A DNA stretch of 64,000 nt from an uncultured Alphaproteobacteria bacterium (GTDB lineage Bacteria; Pseudomonadota; Alphaproteobacteria; HIMB59): the NCBI GenBank assembly GCA_902594145.1, contig CACJLA010000002.1, positions 1 through 64,000 of the forward strand, read 5' to 3'. Shown here in pieces: positions 56,256 to 64,000 of the stretch (its first letter is position 1; every line of letters starts with the position of its first letter). The notes beneath the pieces are model-generated. The model was not told where the DNA came from and did no database searches. It saw only the letters and a list, made by a program, of their open reading frames with translations. Both the position numbers and the translations under genes were made by a program.

Positions 56256-57573
56256 TGATAATTTTTTCTAAAACATGGGAGTCTTTTTGTGAAACACTTA
56301 AAATTAAAATATCATTATTTAAGGGAATATGATCGTTATTTTTTAATTCCAATGTTTCATTTGTTAATGTGCAGACATGATTAATTACTTTTGACTTTTT
56401 AATATTTTCATAAATTTCATTTTTATATTTAATTTCATATATTACATATTCATCTTTCAAGATAGAATGGTATGACAAAAGAGAGCCTTTTGAAATTTTC
56501 TCTATAATTCTTGATGTGGTTAGCTCTCGGGGATTTATAATGACATCAATACCTAAATCATTTGCAAAAGAAGAGTAAGACTCATTATTAATAACTGAAA
56601 TAACAGATTTTGAACCTCTTTTTTTTGCTATAATTGATAGTATGGTATTGATTTGATCATTATCTGTAACGGTAATAACAAGATCAGAATTATTTAATTT
56701 AATCTCTTCGTAAAGTGTTTGATCTAGTGCATCTCCATGGAAAATTGTCGTATTTTTAAGTATACCTGCCAAAAAATTACATCGCTCTTTATCTAATTCT
56801 AATATTTTTAGATTAATTTCCTGATCATCTTGTTCTATTAAAGTCGATAAATTTTGACCAATATTACCACCACCAACTATTAAAACATCTAATACGTAAT
56901 CTTTAAAACCAAAAAATTTTATAAGTTTATTCAAATATTTTTTCTTTATTAGTAAATAAAGTTGGTCTGATATAGATATATTCTTAAATTCAAAATTTAT
57001 CTTATCATCTTTACTATGACCTAAATAACACAAGTTATTAGTTTTAAAAAAAACTTTAATTTCCTCAAAAGTATGATTTTTAAATAAGTCAGAGGATTGC
57101 ATTCCAATTAACAGATAATCTTGTGTAATAAGAGACTCACTAAAAAAAGCACCGGGTAAATGAATTTTTTCAAAAATATTATTAGAAACTTCCCATTCTG
57201 GAGAGATTATATGATCAAGAAAACTATTAGTCTCAATTAATAATGATTTGTTCTCATCTAGTATCAAATTTTGGTTTCTAACCCTTGCTATAGATTTATC
57301 AACATTTAAAAACTCTTTAGCAAATTTACTTGTGATGATATTTTTCTCATCACTACGTGTTACAGCGATAAAATAGTCAATTTCAGTATCAAAGTTTTTA
57401 TAAAAGGATGGATTTAGGGGATCATCATAAATTGTTTTAATATCAAACCTTTCAGATAAATTTTTTAATTCATTGGCATCATCATCTAAAAGAAATACGT
57501 TTTTTCCTTGTTCGGATAATTTTTTTGCGAGATTTGCACCAACTATTCCTGATCCCAATATAAGTATATTCAT
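56245..57573 (-). CDS. trkA: Potassium uptake regulatory protein TrkA
   Basis: Peripheral NAD(H)-binding subunit of the Trk potassium channel, 442 residues, with two TrkA-N/TrkA-C repeats. First Rossmann motif ILGSGIVGANLAKKLS (3-19), second VGGGNIGQNLSTLIEQ (about 232-247); DPLNPSFYKN and HGDALDQTLYEE match the ligand-binding ends. TrkH/TrkG is not in the window. It overlaps ntrX by one base, the common ntrY-ntrX-trkA order in Alphaproteobacteria. Confidence 0.95.
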   Translation of the reverse strand: MNILILGSGIVGANLAKKLSEQGKNVFLLDDDANELKNLSERFDIKTIYDDPLNPSFYKNFDTEIDYFIAVTRSDEKNIITSKFAKEFLNVDKSIARVRNQNLILDENKSLLIETNSFLDHIISPEWEVSNNIFEKIHLPGAFFSESLITQDYLLIGMQSSDLFKNHTFEEIKVFFKTNNLCYLGHSKDDKINFEFKNISISDQLYLLIKKKYLNKLIKFFGFKDYVLDVLIVGGGNIGQNLSTLIEQDDQEINLKILELDKERCNFLAGILKNTTIFHGDALDQTLYEEIKLNNSDLVITVTDNDQINTILSIIAKKRGSKSVISVINNESYSSFANDLGIDVIINPRELTTSRIIEKISKGSLLSYHSILKDEYVIYEIKYKNEIYENIKKSKVINHVCTLTNETLELKNNDHIPLNNDILILSVSQKDSHVLEKIINDY

Positions 57574-58820
57574 TAATCTATTTTAATGTTGAGAGATTTA
57601 ACCTTACGATATAAAGATACTCTATCTAGTCTAAGCATTTTTGCAGTTAAAGTCATATTAAAATTATTTATTTTTAATTTTTGGAGTAAATAATCCTTCT
57701 CAAATTTATCCTTTGCCTCTTTAAAATTAAGATCATATAAATCAGCATTTTTTGTAGAATTTTTCATTAAATCTTCGATGAATTCTTTAGAGACAAATAA
57801 ATTATTGTCAGTCAATAGACTTATTGCATTTTCAGATAAATTCATAATCTCAAATATGTTTCCAGGCCAGCTATGGTTTAGTAATAATTGTTGAATATTC
57901 TCATCTATCTGAATACTATTTTCGAATTTCTTTAATGAAAAAATATTTAAATAATGTTTAAAAAGAGGAAAAATTTCATCTTTTCTAGTTATTAAAGGGC
58001 TTAATATAACTTTATAGTCAACATTATTAACAAAAGGGTCTTTCACATCAATCTTTTTACTATCAAAAATAATTGATGCATTTATTTTTTTACTTTTAAC
58101 TAAATTTAAATAATTCAATAGTTCAATTTGATTAAAATTTTCGTAATCATTTAAATATATAGTAAAATAATTATGTAAAGAGCTTAACTTTAAAAGATCA
58201 GTCTCATTCAATAGATTTTCATTTAAATTAATAAAAGTATCAGGATTATTTGATGATAAACGCATATGAATAGTATTTGCAAGAAAGTTTTTACCAATAC
58301 CATTAGGACCAGATATTAAAATTGAAGAATTATTTTTTACCCTATTTAGTGTTTTGAAAATATTCTCTATGTATTGTCCATAACCAATACTATCAATTTT
58401 TGAATGAAATGAAATTTTATTTCTATAATTATTTATAGTGACACGTTGTTTTAACTCAAGAAGATTTTTCTGAATAATATGTATAAGTTTTTTAGTCTCA
58501 AATGGTTTTTCTATAAAGTCGTTTGCTCCTGCCTTAACAGATTCAATTGCATTATCTATATTCGCATGACCACTAAAAGAAACAATCACAAGATTTTTAT
58601 ATTTATTTTTTAGGTATTCGATAATGTCAATGCCTTGTTTGGTGCTATTTTTTAGCCATAGATCAACTAAAACTACATCATAGTCGAAGATTCTTTGTTC
58701 TAGTTCAACAAATTCTTTATGAGAGTTAGCATATGTCACTTCATAACCTTGCTTTGATAGTATAAGAGAAATTTGTTTACAAATTTCTAATTCATCATCA
58801 ATTACTAATATCTTTGTCAT
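57573..58820 (-). CDS. ntrX: NtrX-family response regulator with reduced AAA+ domain
   Basis: Two-component regulator paired with NtrY, 415 residues. Receiver domain 1-120 with phosphoacceptor D53 in VLVDLWL and K105 in EKPF; AAA+ region with Walker A GPNGIGKN (171-178); C-terminal Fis-type helix-turn-helix (about 385-410, LTAKMLRLDRVSLYRKVKSL). Between Walker A and the Walker B region (IYLNDYE, 221-227) the usual LFG-x-E and GAFTGA segment is absent, and Walker B lacks Asp-Glu. It therefore cannot contact sigma-54 in the usual way and probably acts as a sigma-70-type regulator. Overlaps ntrY by 23 bases. Confidence 0.93.
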   Translation of the reverse strand: MTKILVIDDELEICKQISLILSKQGYEVTYANSHKEFVELEQRIFDYDVVLVDLWLKNSTKQGIDIIEYLKNKYKNLVIVSFSGHANIDNAIESVKAGANDFIEKPFETKKLIHIIQKNLLELKQRVTINNYRNKISFHSKIDSIGYGQYIENIFKTLNRVKNNSSILISGPNGIGKNFLANTIHMRLSSNNPDTFINLNENLLNETDLLKLSSLHNYFTIYLNDYENFNQIELLNYLNLVKSKKINASIIFDSKKIDVKDPFVNNVDYKVILSPLITRKDEIFPLFKHYLNIFSLKKFENSIQIDENIQQLLLNHSWPGNIFEIMNLSENAISLLTDNNLFVSKEFIEDLMKNSTKNADLYDLNFKEAKDKFEKDYLLQKLKINNFNMTLTAKMLRLDRVSLYRKVKSLNIKID

Positions 58821-60834
58821 TAAAAACTATTTCAATTTTAAATCCGGAATAACTGTTGGTTGTTATATTCATCTTATGAGAGTTGTCAGTAATTATTTTA
58901 TCTATTAACGATAAACCTAAACCAGTAGATTTTTTAGTTGAAAAATATGGCTTTTTTATGTCATCTATATTGCCATCATAACCTGGTCCATTATCAAAAA
59001 AAGTTAAAATTAAATTACTGTTAATTAATTTCAGTGTAATTTCGATTGCAGGATTACTTGTTGTATTAAGTGCTTCGATTGAGTTTTTAAAGAGATTGTT
59101 AAAAATAATATCTAAGTATGAATGGTCAAAGTGTACATATAGGTTGTCTTCAATGTTATAGTTAATAATAATTTGGTCATAATTTCTTTTATACTCGTCA
59201 ATATAAACTAAACAAATCTCAGATAAATTTAATTTAGTGATATTAGCCTTAGGTAATCTAGCATATGTAGAAAATTCATTAACTAAATTTTGAATTAAAA
59301 AAATTTGTCTCTTAATAGAAGTAATTGAATTAATTAATTCTTCGTCTTCGAGTTGACTTTCAATAAATTCAGTAGATAAAAGCATAGGTGTTAAAGGATT
59401 TTTAATTTCATGAGAGATTTTTCTAGCTAGATCAGCAATTGCATTATTTTTTTCTGCAAATATTAAATCAGTGTAATCATTGAAAATAATTATCTGATCA
59501 AATAAAGAATTATTATCTATAAATATAGATTTAACAAAGAAGTACTTTTGAATATTTTCTAATTTTACCTCTAAGTTTATTTCATATGATTTTCTATAAA
59601 AATTATGATTTTTAAAATGATTTGATAGTAAACCAATAAAGTTTTGAAATGAGGAATGTTTTTCTGATCTAAATATCAAAGATGCAGAATTTTCAAAAAT
59701 CATAGATTTATCATTTAAAACAAATATTCCATATGGTGAATTCTCGATAATATTATTTATAAAACTTAATTGGTCGTTTATGGTAGAGTTAACTTCTTCT
59801 AAATTATTTTTTTGATTTATTATAGTTTTACTCATTTCATGAAATGAGTTTGTTAAAACAGAGATGTCGTCTTTGTTATCTAATTTTTCAAAATTCGAAT
59901 GCTGATATTTTCCTTTGCGAAGGTCTATGATTGAATTATTAAGGTCCCTTATGGGTTTAGCTAATCTAAAACTAAAGTTTGTTCCAATAATAATAAATAT
60001 AAAAATTAAACTAGTTGAAAGAACTATATATATAGTAAAAAATGTAATTTGAATGTCTTTTTTGTTATTATCAAATGAATTGATAGCTTCATAGGACTGT
60101 ATAATATTTTGATAATAATTTAATGTTTCTAAATCAATATTCTTTAATAATAATAAGTAGTTTGTGCTATTTAGATTTACTTTGGAAAAAAGTTGATCAT
60201 TAGAAAAAAAAATAGTGATATCAGTTTCACTATTTGTACTAGCATCTCTCAAATTGTCATCAGACAGAAATATTTTTTTATCAGAAATATGCTCTATAAA
60301 TTGATTACCATTATTATAATTGTAAACAGTAGTTATATTAAATCTTTGTATTATATCTCTGTCTATAAGTCTCTCAGCTAATACATAATTTCTGATAAAT
60401 TTTGAGTCTGTAATTAGATCTTTTTCTGTTTGATCAATATATTTTTGGGCCAATTGATAAGAATTATTCACTGTCGATTTAAACGCAGGACCCAACCAAG
60501 TGCTTACTTCGATATTAAAGAAAATTGCTGATGCCATTAATATTATTCCACTAGGAATAACTGAAAAAAGTCCAAAAAAAAGAAAGAATTTATTAAAAAG
60601 TCTAAGACCTACTACCTCTCTATTTTTATATTTTAAGTAATTTATTAAAAATAAAGATAGGTATAAAAGAAGGATTAAGAGAAATACAAAATCTGCGATT
60701 AGGACATATTGAATTAATTCGGCGTTACGAACAATTTCATTTGATGAAATAAGTGAATATACAGTTAGAGCAAAAAGAGTTATAAAAATAGTTATTAATA
60801 TAAAAGCGGAAAATTTATTAAAATAATTTGACAT
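58798..60834 (-). CDS. ntrY: Sensor histidine kinase NtrY
   Basis: Membrane sensor kinase, 678 residues. Four hydrophobic segments: three in residues 1-110, and one at about 262-285 after a periplasmic stretch. A HAMP domain (about 286-340), a PAS region (about 355-440), then the H-box RKISHEIKNPLTP (H475) with N-box NNLFKNSIEA and G-boxes DNGPGYDG and TGLGLSL. It phosphorylates NtrX; in relatives the pair controls nitrogen, envelope and respiratory functions. Its ATG overlaps the divergent ispDF start by 7 bases. Confidence 0.95.
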   Translation of the reverse strand: MSNYFNKFSAFILITIFITLFALTVYSLISSNEIVRNAELIQYVLIADFVFLLILLLYLSLFLINYLKYKNREVVGLRLFNKFFLFFGLFSVIPSGIILMASAIFFNIEVSTWLGPAFKSTVNNSYQLAQKYIDQTEKDLITDSKFIRNYVLAERLIDRDIIQRFNITTVYNYNNGNQFIEHISDKKIFLSDDNLRDASTNSETDITIFFSNDQLFSKVNLNSTNYLLLLKNIDLETLNYYQNIIQSYEAINSFDNNKKDIQITFFTIYIVLSTSLIFIFIIIGTNFSFRLAKPIRDLNNSIIDLRKGKYQHSNFEKLDNKDDISVLTNSFHEMSKTIINQKNNLEEVNSTINDQLSFINNIIENSPYGIFVLNDKSMIFENSASLIFRSEKHSSFQNFIGLLSNHFKNHNFYRKSYEINLEVKLENIQKYFFVKSIFIDNNSLFDQIIIFNDYTDLIFAEKNNAIADLARKISHEIKNPLTPMLLSTEFIESQLEDEELINSITSIKRQIFLIQNLVNEFSTYARLPKANITKLNLSEICLVYIDEYKRNYDQIIINYNIEDNLYVHFDHSYLDIIFNNLFKNSIEALNTTSNPAIEITLKLINSNLILTFFDNGPGYDGNIDDIKKPYFSTKKSTGLGLSLIDKIITDNSHKMNITTNSYSGFKIEIVFNDKDISN

Positions 60835-61967
60835 TAATTAACTCTAAAATACATTTCATTCTTCTAGCTGGTGGTGATAGTCTACGGTTCTCATCCAATA
60901 CTAATAAGCTTTTAGCAAAATTTAAAAACAAAAATTTACTTACTCATAATATTGATTTTCTCAAAGAACTTAAATTTAAAAAAATAACCGTGGTCATTAA
61001 TACAATAAAAAAGGCTAATATTAGTAATTTTAATGATTTAGAAATTATAAAAGGAGGAAAAACTAGATCAGAAAGTGTTAAAAATGCTTTAAACAAATCT
61101 AAATTTAAATCTAAATATGTTTTAATACATGATGCAGCTAGACCTTTAAATTCTCAAAAAATTATTAATAATATAATTAAAAATCTAATTGAAAAACAAT
61201 ACGACTGCGTAATCCCATTTAGTAAATGTTCTGATACGGTAGTAGTAAATCACGAAAACCTTGATAGAGAGAAAATTAAACTTATAAAAACTCCTCAAGG
61301 TTTTGTTAAAAATAAAATTATCTATTTACATAAAAGAAATAATAAAAATAAATTAACCGATGATAGTCAACTCTTTAGAAAAGAAAAAAATATGTATAAA
61401 ATAAAATATTTATTACAAAACGAAATTAATTTAAAAATAACTTATAAAGATGAGTTAAGTTCATTAAATAAATTAATAAGAAATAATTTTTTAGCTGGAA
61501 TTGGTTATGATATTCATAAAACCAAAAAAACTTTAAAAAATAATTTTGTCAAACTTGGAGGAGTTAAAATAAAATCAAAAATTAGAGTCATTTCTCACTC
61601 TGATGGAGATGTGGTACTCCATGCTATAACAGACTCAATACTGGGTGCGATGTCTCAACGAGACATAGGTACTTATTTTCCAAATACCAAAAGAAATTTA
61701 AATAGAAATTCAATAGATTTTTTGAATTATGCTTTAAAAAAAATGACTTTCAAGAAAATGCTAATTAATAATATTGATATAATGGTAGTTTCAGAAGAAC
61801 CTAAAATTAATCCTCATTTTGAGATAATAATAAGCAGTTTATCAAAATTACTTAAAACAGATAAAATTAATATTACCATTAAAGCTACTACAAATGAAAA
61901 ATCTGGACTAATTGGTAGTGGAGATTTTATTGCTTGTTGGTCCAATGTAACTCTTATAGCAAGTTAA
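60828..61967 (+). CDS. ispDF: Bifunctional IspD/IspF isoprenoid enzyme
   Basis: Fusion of MEP cytidylyltransferase (IspD, about residues 1-215) and 2-C-methyl-D-erythritol 2,4-cyclodiphosphate synthase (IspF, about 222-379), catalysing two steps of the MEP pathway to isopentenyl diphosphate. Isp[23 protein letters not shown] and HDAARPL. IspF: GIGYDIH (223-229), [19 protein letters not shown] with metal and substrate residues, and KATTNEKSG. The fused form is typical of Alphaproteobacteria. The only plausible start is TTG at 60828, overlapping the divergent ntrY ATG by 7 bases; no Shine-Dalgarno is seen. The 3' end overlaps lipA by 4 bases. Confidence 0.95.
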   Translation: MTLINSKIHFILLAGGDSLRFSSNTNKLLAKFKNKNLLTHNIDFLKELKFKKITVVINTIKKANISNFNDLEIIKGGKTRSESVKNALNKSKFKSKYVLIHDAARPLNSQKIINNIIKNLIEKQYDCVIPFSKCSDTVVVNHENLDREKIKLIKTPQGFVKNKIIYLHKRNNKNKLTDDSQLFRKEKNMYKIKYLLQNEINLKITYKDELSSLNKLIRNNFLAGIGYDIHKTKKTLKNNFVKLGGVKIKSKIRVISHSDGDVVLHAITDSILGAMSQRDIGTYFPNTKRNLNRNSIDFLNYALKKMTFKKMLINNIDIMVVSEEPKINPHFEIIISSLSKLLKTDKINITIKATTNEKSGLIGSGDFIACWSNVTLIAS

Positions 61968-62872
61968 ATAGCTTTTTTGAGTTTTTCAAAATCTTCATCT
62001 GCATGATAACTCGATCTAGTCATTGGTGAGGATGAAATCATTTTAAAACCGATATTTAAACAGTAATTGTAGAGACTTTTGAATTCATCTGGAGAGTAGA
62101 ACTTGTGTACTTTTTCATGATGGACAGAGGGCTGAAGATACTGTCCAATGGTAACAAAATCTATATTAGAATTTTTCATATCCTTTATAACCTCAATTAT
62201 TTCTGAGTAATCTTCTCCCAATCCAATCATAATACCAGACTTAGTAAAAATTGTTTTATCAAATTCTTTCACCTCTCTTAATAATTTTAAACTCTCTAAG
62301 TAATTAGAGCCAGGTCTGATTTGTTTATAAATTCTAGGAACAGTTTCTAAATTATGATTAAAAACATCAGGTTTCACTTTTGCTATATCAATATAATTTC
62401 TATTTTTTCTTAAAAAATCTGGCGTGAGTATTTCTATACTTGTAGTATTTGAAAGTTCCCTTATGTATCTAATTGTATCGATAAAATGTTGAGCTCCACC
62501 GTCTGGTAAGTCATCTCTATCAACGCTCGTAACTACAACATGTTTTAGTCCTAATTTCAGAACAGATTTGGCAACATTTAATGGCTCCATGGGGTCAGGC
62601 GGCTCAGATGGTTTACCTGTTTTAACATTACAAAATGCACAAGCTCTTGTACAGGTATCTCCTAATATCATAAATGTAGCGTGCTTTTTTTCCCAGCATT
62701 CTCCAATATTTGGACATGCAGCTTCTTGACATACGGTAACCAAATTATGAGAATTAACTATATCTAGTGTTTCAAAATATTTTTTTGAAGTTGGGGCTTT
62801 AACTTTAAGCCAATTTGGTTTCTTAAGCGTGGTTGGATTAAATTTTTTGATTTTTTCTGGATGTCTAATCAT
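61964..62872 (-). CDS. lipA: Lipoyl synthase
   Basis: Radical SAM enzyme that inserts two sulfurs into octanoyl groups on E2/H-protein domains. The sacrificial cluster cysteines are C48, C53 and C59 ([12 protein letters not shown]), and the radical SAM cysteines C74, C78 and C81 (CTRACAFC). The C-terminal [12 protein letters not shown] has the conserved RSSY. Length 302 residues is standard. It directly follows lpd (2 bases), consistent with a pyruvate dehydrogenase/lipoate cluster continuing outside the window. Confidence 0.98.
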   Translation of the reverse strand: MIRHPEKIKKFNPTTLKKPNWLKVKAPTSKKYFETLDIVNSHNLVTVCQEAACPNIGECWEKKHATFMILGDTCTRACAFCNVKTGKPSEPPDPMEPLNVAKSVLKLGLKHVVVTSVDRDDLPDGGAQHFIDTIRYIRELSNTTSIEILTPDFLRKNRNYIDIAKVKPDVFNHNLETVPRIYKQIRPGSNYLESLKLLREVKEFDKTIFTKSGIMIGLGEDYSEIIEVIKDMKNSNIDFVTIGQYLQPSVHHEKVHKFYSPDEFKSLYNYCLNIGFKMISSSPMTRSSYHADEDFEKLKKAI

Positions 62873-62874
62873 GA

Positions 62875-64000
62875 TTAAAAATGAAGGGGTTTTTCAAATG
62901 CAGACAAGACACTTTCATGAATAGACTCTGATAAGGTAGGATGGGCAAACACCGTGTTAATAAACTCATCTTCAGTTGATTCAGATGAAATTGCTAAACC
63001 AAATGTTGCTATCATTTCTGTTACATCTGGGCCAATAAGATGGGCACCCAAAACTTCTCCTGTCTCAGAATTAAAAAGTGTTTTAACAAAACCATATGAA
63101 TTGGACATTGTTTGTGATTTACCATTTGCTAAAAAAGGAAAGTTACCTGATTTGTAAGGTGTATTATTTTCTTTTAGTTGTTGCTCCGTAAAACCAACTG
63201 TGGCTATTTGAGGTAGGCTATAAATACAGCCAGGTATATGATTTTCTTTTGGCTTATGTGTATCTTTTCCAGATGAAATATAACTAACACAGTTTATGGC
63301 ATCATGCATAGCCTTATGAGCTAACCAAGGAGCACCAATTATATCACCAATTGCAAATAAACCATTTACATTGGTTTCATAGTTATGATTAGTGCCAATG
63401 TAACCTGTATTAGTTAAATTCAAATCAAGTGTGCTTATAAAATCTCTGTCTAAATTAGGTAAGACACCTACAGAGAGTATCAAAGCATCACAAACTACAT
63501 TTTTATTATTATTTTTGAATGAGATAGATTTTTTTTCTTCAACTATATTCTCAATCTTTGCGTTTAATTCAAATTTAATACCTTTTTTCTCAAAAATTTT
63601 TTTTGCTTCATTAGAGATATCACTATCAAATTGAGGAAGAATTTTACCTTGAGATTCAAATACTATAACCTCTGATCCTAAAGCATTATAAATACTTGCA
63701 AACTCTATACCAATAGCACCTGATCCTATAATACATAGTTTTTTTGGAAGAAATTTAGGTATCATTGCTTCTTTGGAACTCCATATTAAGTCAGAAAATT
63801 TAATATCGCCTATTGTTCTGGGTTTACAGCCTGTGGCAATAATCATATTTTTTGAAATGATTTCATCAGAGGGTGTTTCAACATAAAATTCATTATCTAT
63901 TTTTCTTGGATAAGCGCGGTGCTTATATATATCTATTTTATTTTTTTTCATTAATGAACTAACACCCTTAGATAAATTTTCTGATGCGGTTCTTGACATC
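62875..64000 (-). CDS. lpd: Dihydrolipoamide dehydrogenase, 5' partial
   Basis: E3 flavoprotein of 2-oxoacid dehydrogenase complexes, re-oxidising dihydrolipoamide with NAD. The window holds the C-terminal 374 residues or so. The FAD-binding start and the redox-active disulfide are outside. Visible: NAD-binding [27 protein letters not shown]-contacting [18 protein letters not shown], and the dimer-interface active-site [11 protein letters not shown]. The Met at 63999 lies inside the family-conserved segment before LSKGV, so it is not the start. Co-transcribed with lipA. Confidence 0.95.
   Translation of the reverse strand, partial: MSRTASENLSKGVSSLMKKNKIDIYKHRAYPRKIDNEFYVETPSDEIISKNMIIATGCKPRTIGDIKFSDLIWSSKEAMIPKFLPKKLCIIGSGAIGIEFASIYNALGSEVIVFESQGKILPQFDSDISNEAKKIFEKKGIKFELNAKIENIVEEKKSISFKNNNKNVVCDALILSVGVLPNLDRDFISTLDLNLTNTGYIGTNHNYETNVNGLFAIGDIIGAPWLAHKAMHDAINCVSYISSGKDTHKPKENHIPGCIYSLPQIATVGFTEQQLKENNTPYKSGNFPFLANGKSQTMSNSYGFVKTLFNSETGEVLGAHLIGPDVTEMIATFGLAISSESTEDEFINTVFAHPTLSESIHESVLSAFEKPLHF

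Noticed and set aside
57573..58820. Frameshift as the explanation for the short NtrX AAA+ domain
   Set aside because: The frame is continuous, with recognisable sequence on both sides of the missing segment, and the overlaps with ntrY and trkA are normal.
63997..63999. Met codon at 63999 as the lpd start
   Set aside because: The segment is internal to the family alignment and the FAD/disulfide domain would be missing; the gene continues outside the window.

Overview
The window is 64 kb of strongly AT-rich, very compact bacterial chromosome. Neighbouring genes often overlap by 1-23 bases, intergenic gaps are mostly under 100 bases, and I see no insertion sequence, prophage, CRISPR array or rRNA. 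Several things point to the Alphaproteobacteria: an NDUFS4-like accessory subunit of respiratory complex I, the ntrY-ntrX-trkA block, a fused ispDF beside lipA and lpd, a serC-serA-DUF1015 cluster, and a cysteine-free MetRS insertion. AT richness, compaction and many ABC/TRAP-type binding proteins suggest a streamlined marine lineage (SAR11-like or HIMB59/AEGEAN-169-like). The lineage is inferred and cannot be fixed from the sequence alone.

Layout. 1-3.0 kb: metG (5' end outside the window), tatD and a PhnP-like metallo-beta-lactamase-fold gene. 3.0-5.2 kb: small envelope proteins, a YbaK-type deacylase, an HCCA-isomerase-like protein and an unusual 522-base non-coding gap. 5.2-9.2 kb: leftward run of D-amino-acid aminotransferase, exported msrA, a membrane J-domain protein and typA. 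9.2-15.5 kb: M48 protease, yedK/HMCES, orphan TRAP binding protein, ProX-like editing protein, yajQ, two transporters and a thioesterase. 15.5-20.2 kb: ggt-like gene, mazG, tolC-like gene and a LysR regulator. 20.2-25.8 kb: argD, a secreted polysaccharide-lyase-like protein, and a convergent operon of an unusual P-loop NTPase, argC and a divergent argB. 25.9-33.4 kb: aminotransferase, phzF, guaBA, a GFA protein, a hydrolase and metY.

33.5-38.2 kb holds a leftward operon behind tRNA-Arg(UCU): D-glycerate kinase, a phosphatase, a glucosyl-3-phosphoglycerate synthase and a GH13_18 phosphorylase. Together they look like a closed make-and-recycle loop for the compatible solute glucosylglycerate. 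38.3-43.4 kb is a complete branched-chain-amino-acid type ABC transporter (livGFHM plus a convergent binding protein). 43.4-49.4 kb has tRNA-Pro(UGG), the complex I subunit, a Nudix hydrolase, serine biosynthesis and gpt. 49.4-54.0 kb is a BMP-type nucleoside/purine ABC transporter convergent with gpt. 54.1-64 kb holds a DNA glycosylase, a dehydrogenase, an inositol-monophosphatase-like enzyme, trkA, ntrX, ntrY, ispDF, lipA and lpd (5' end outside the window).

The points most worth following are the glucosylglycerate cycle operon; the P-loop/ArgC/ArgB cluster, whose ArgB has an altered substrate loop; an NtrX whose AAA+ domain has lost the sigma-54 contact loop; two tRNAs each lying exactly 10 bases upstream of a start codon; and the structured non-coding gap before typA.
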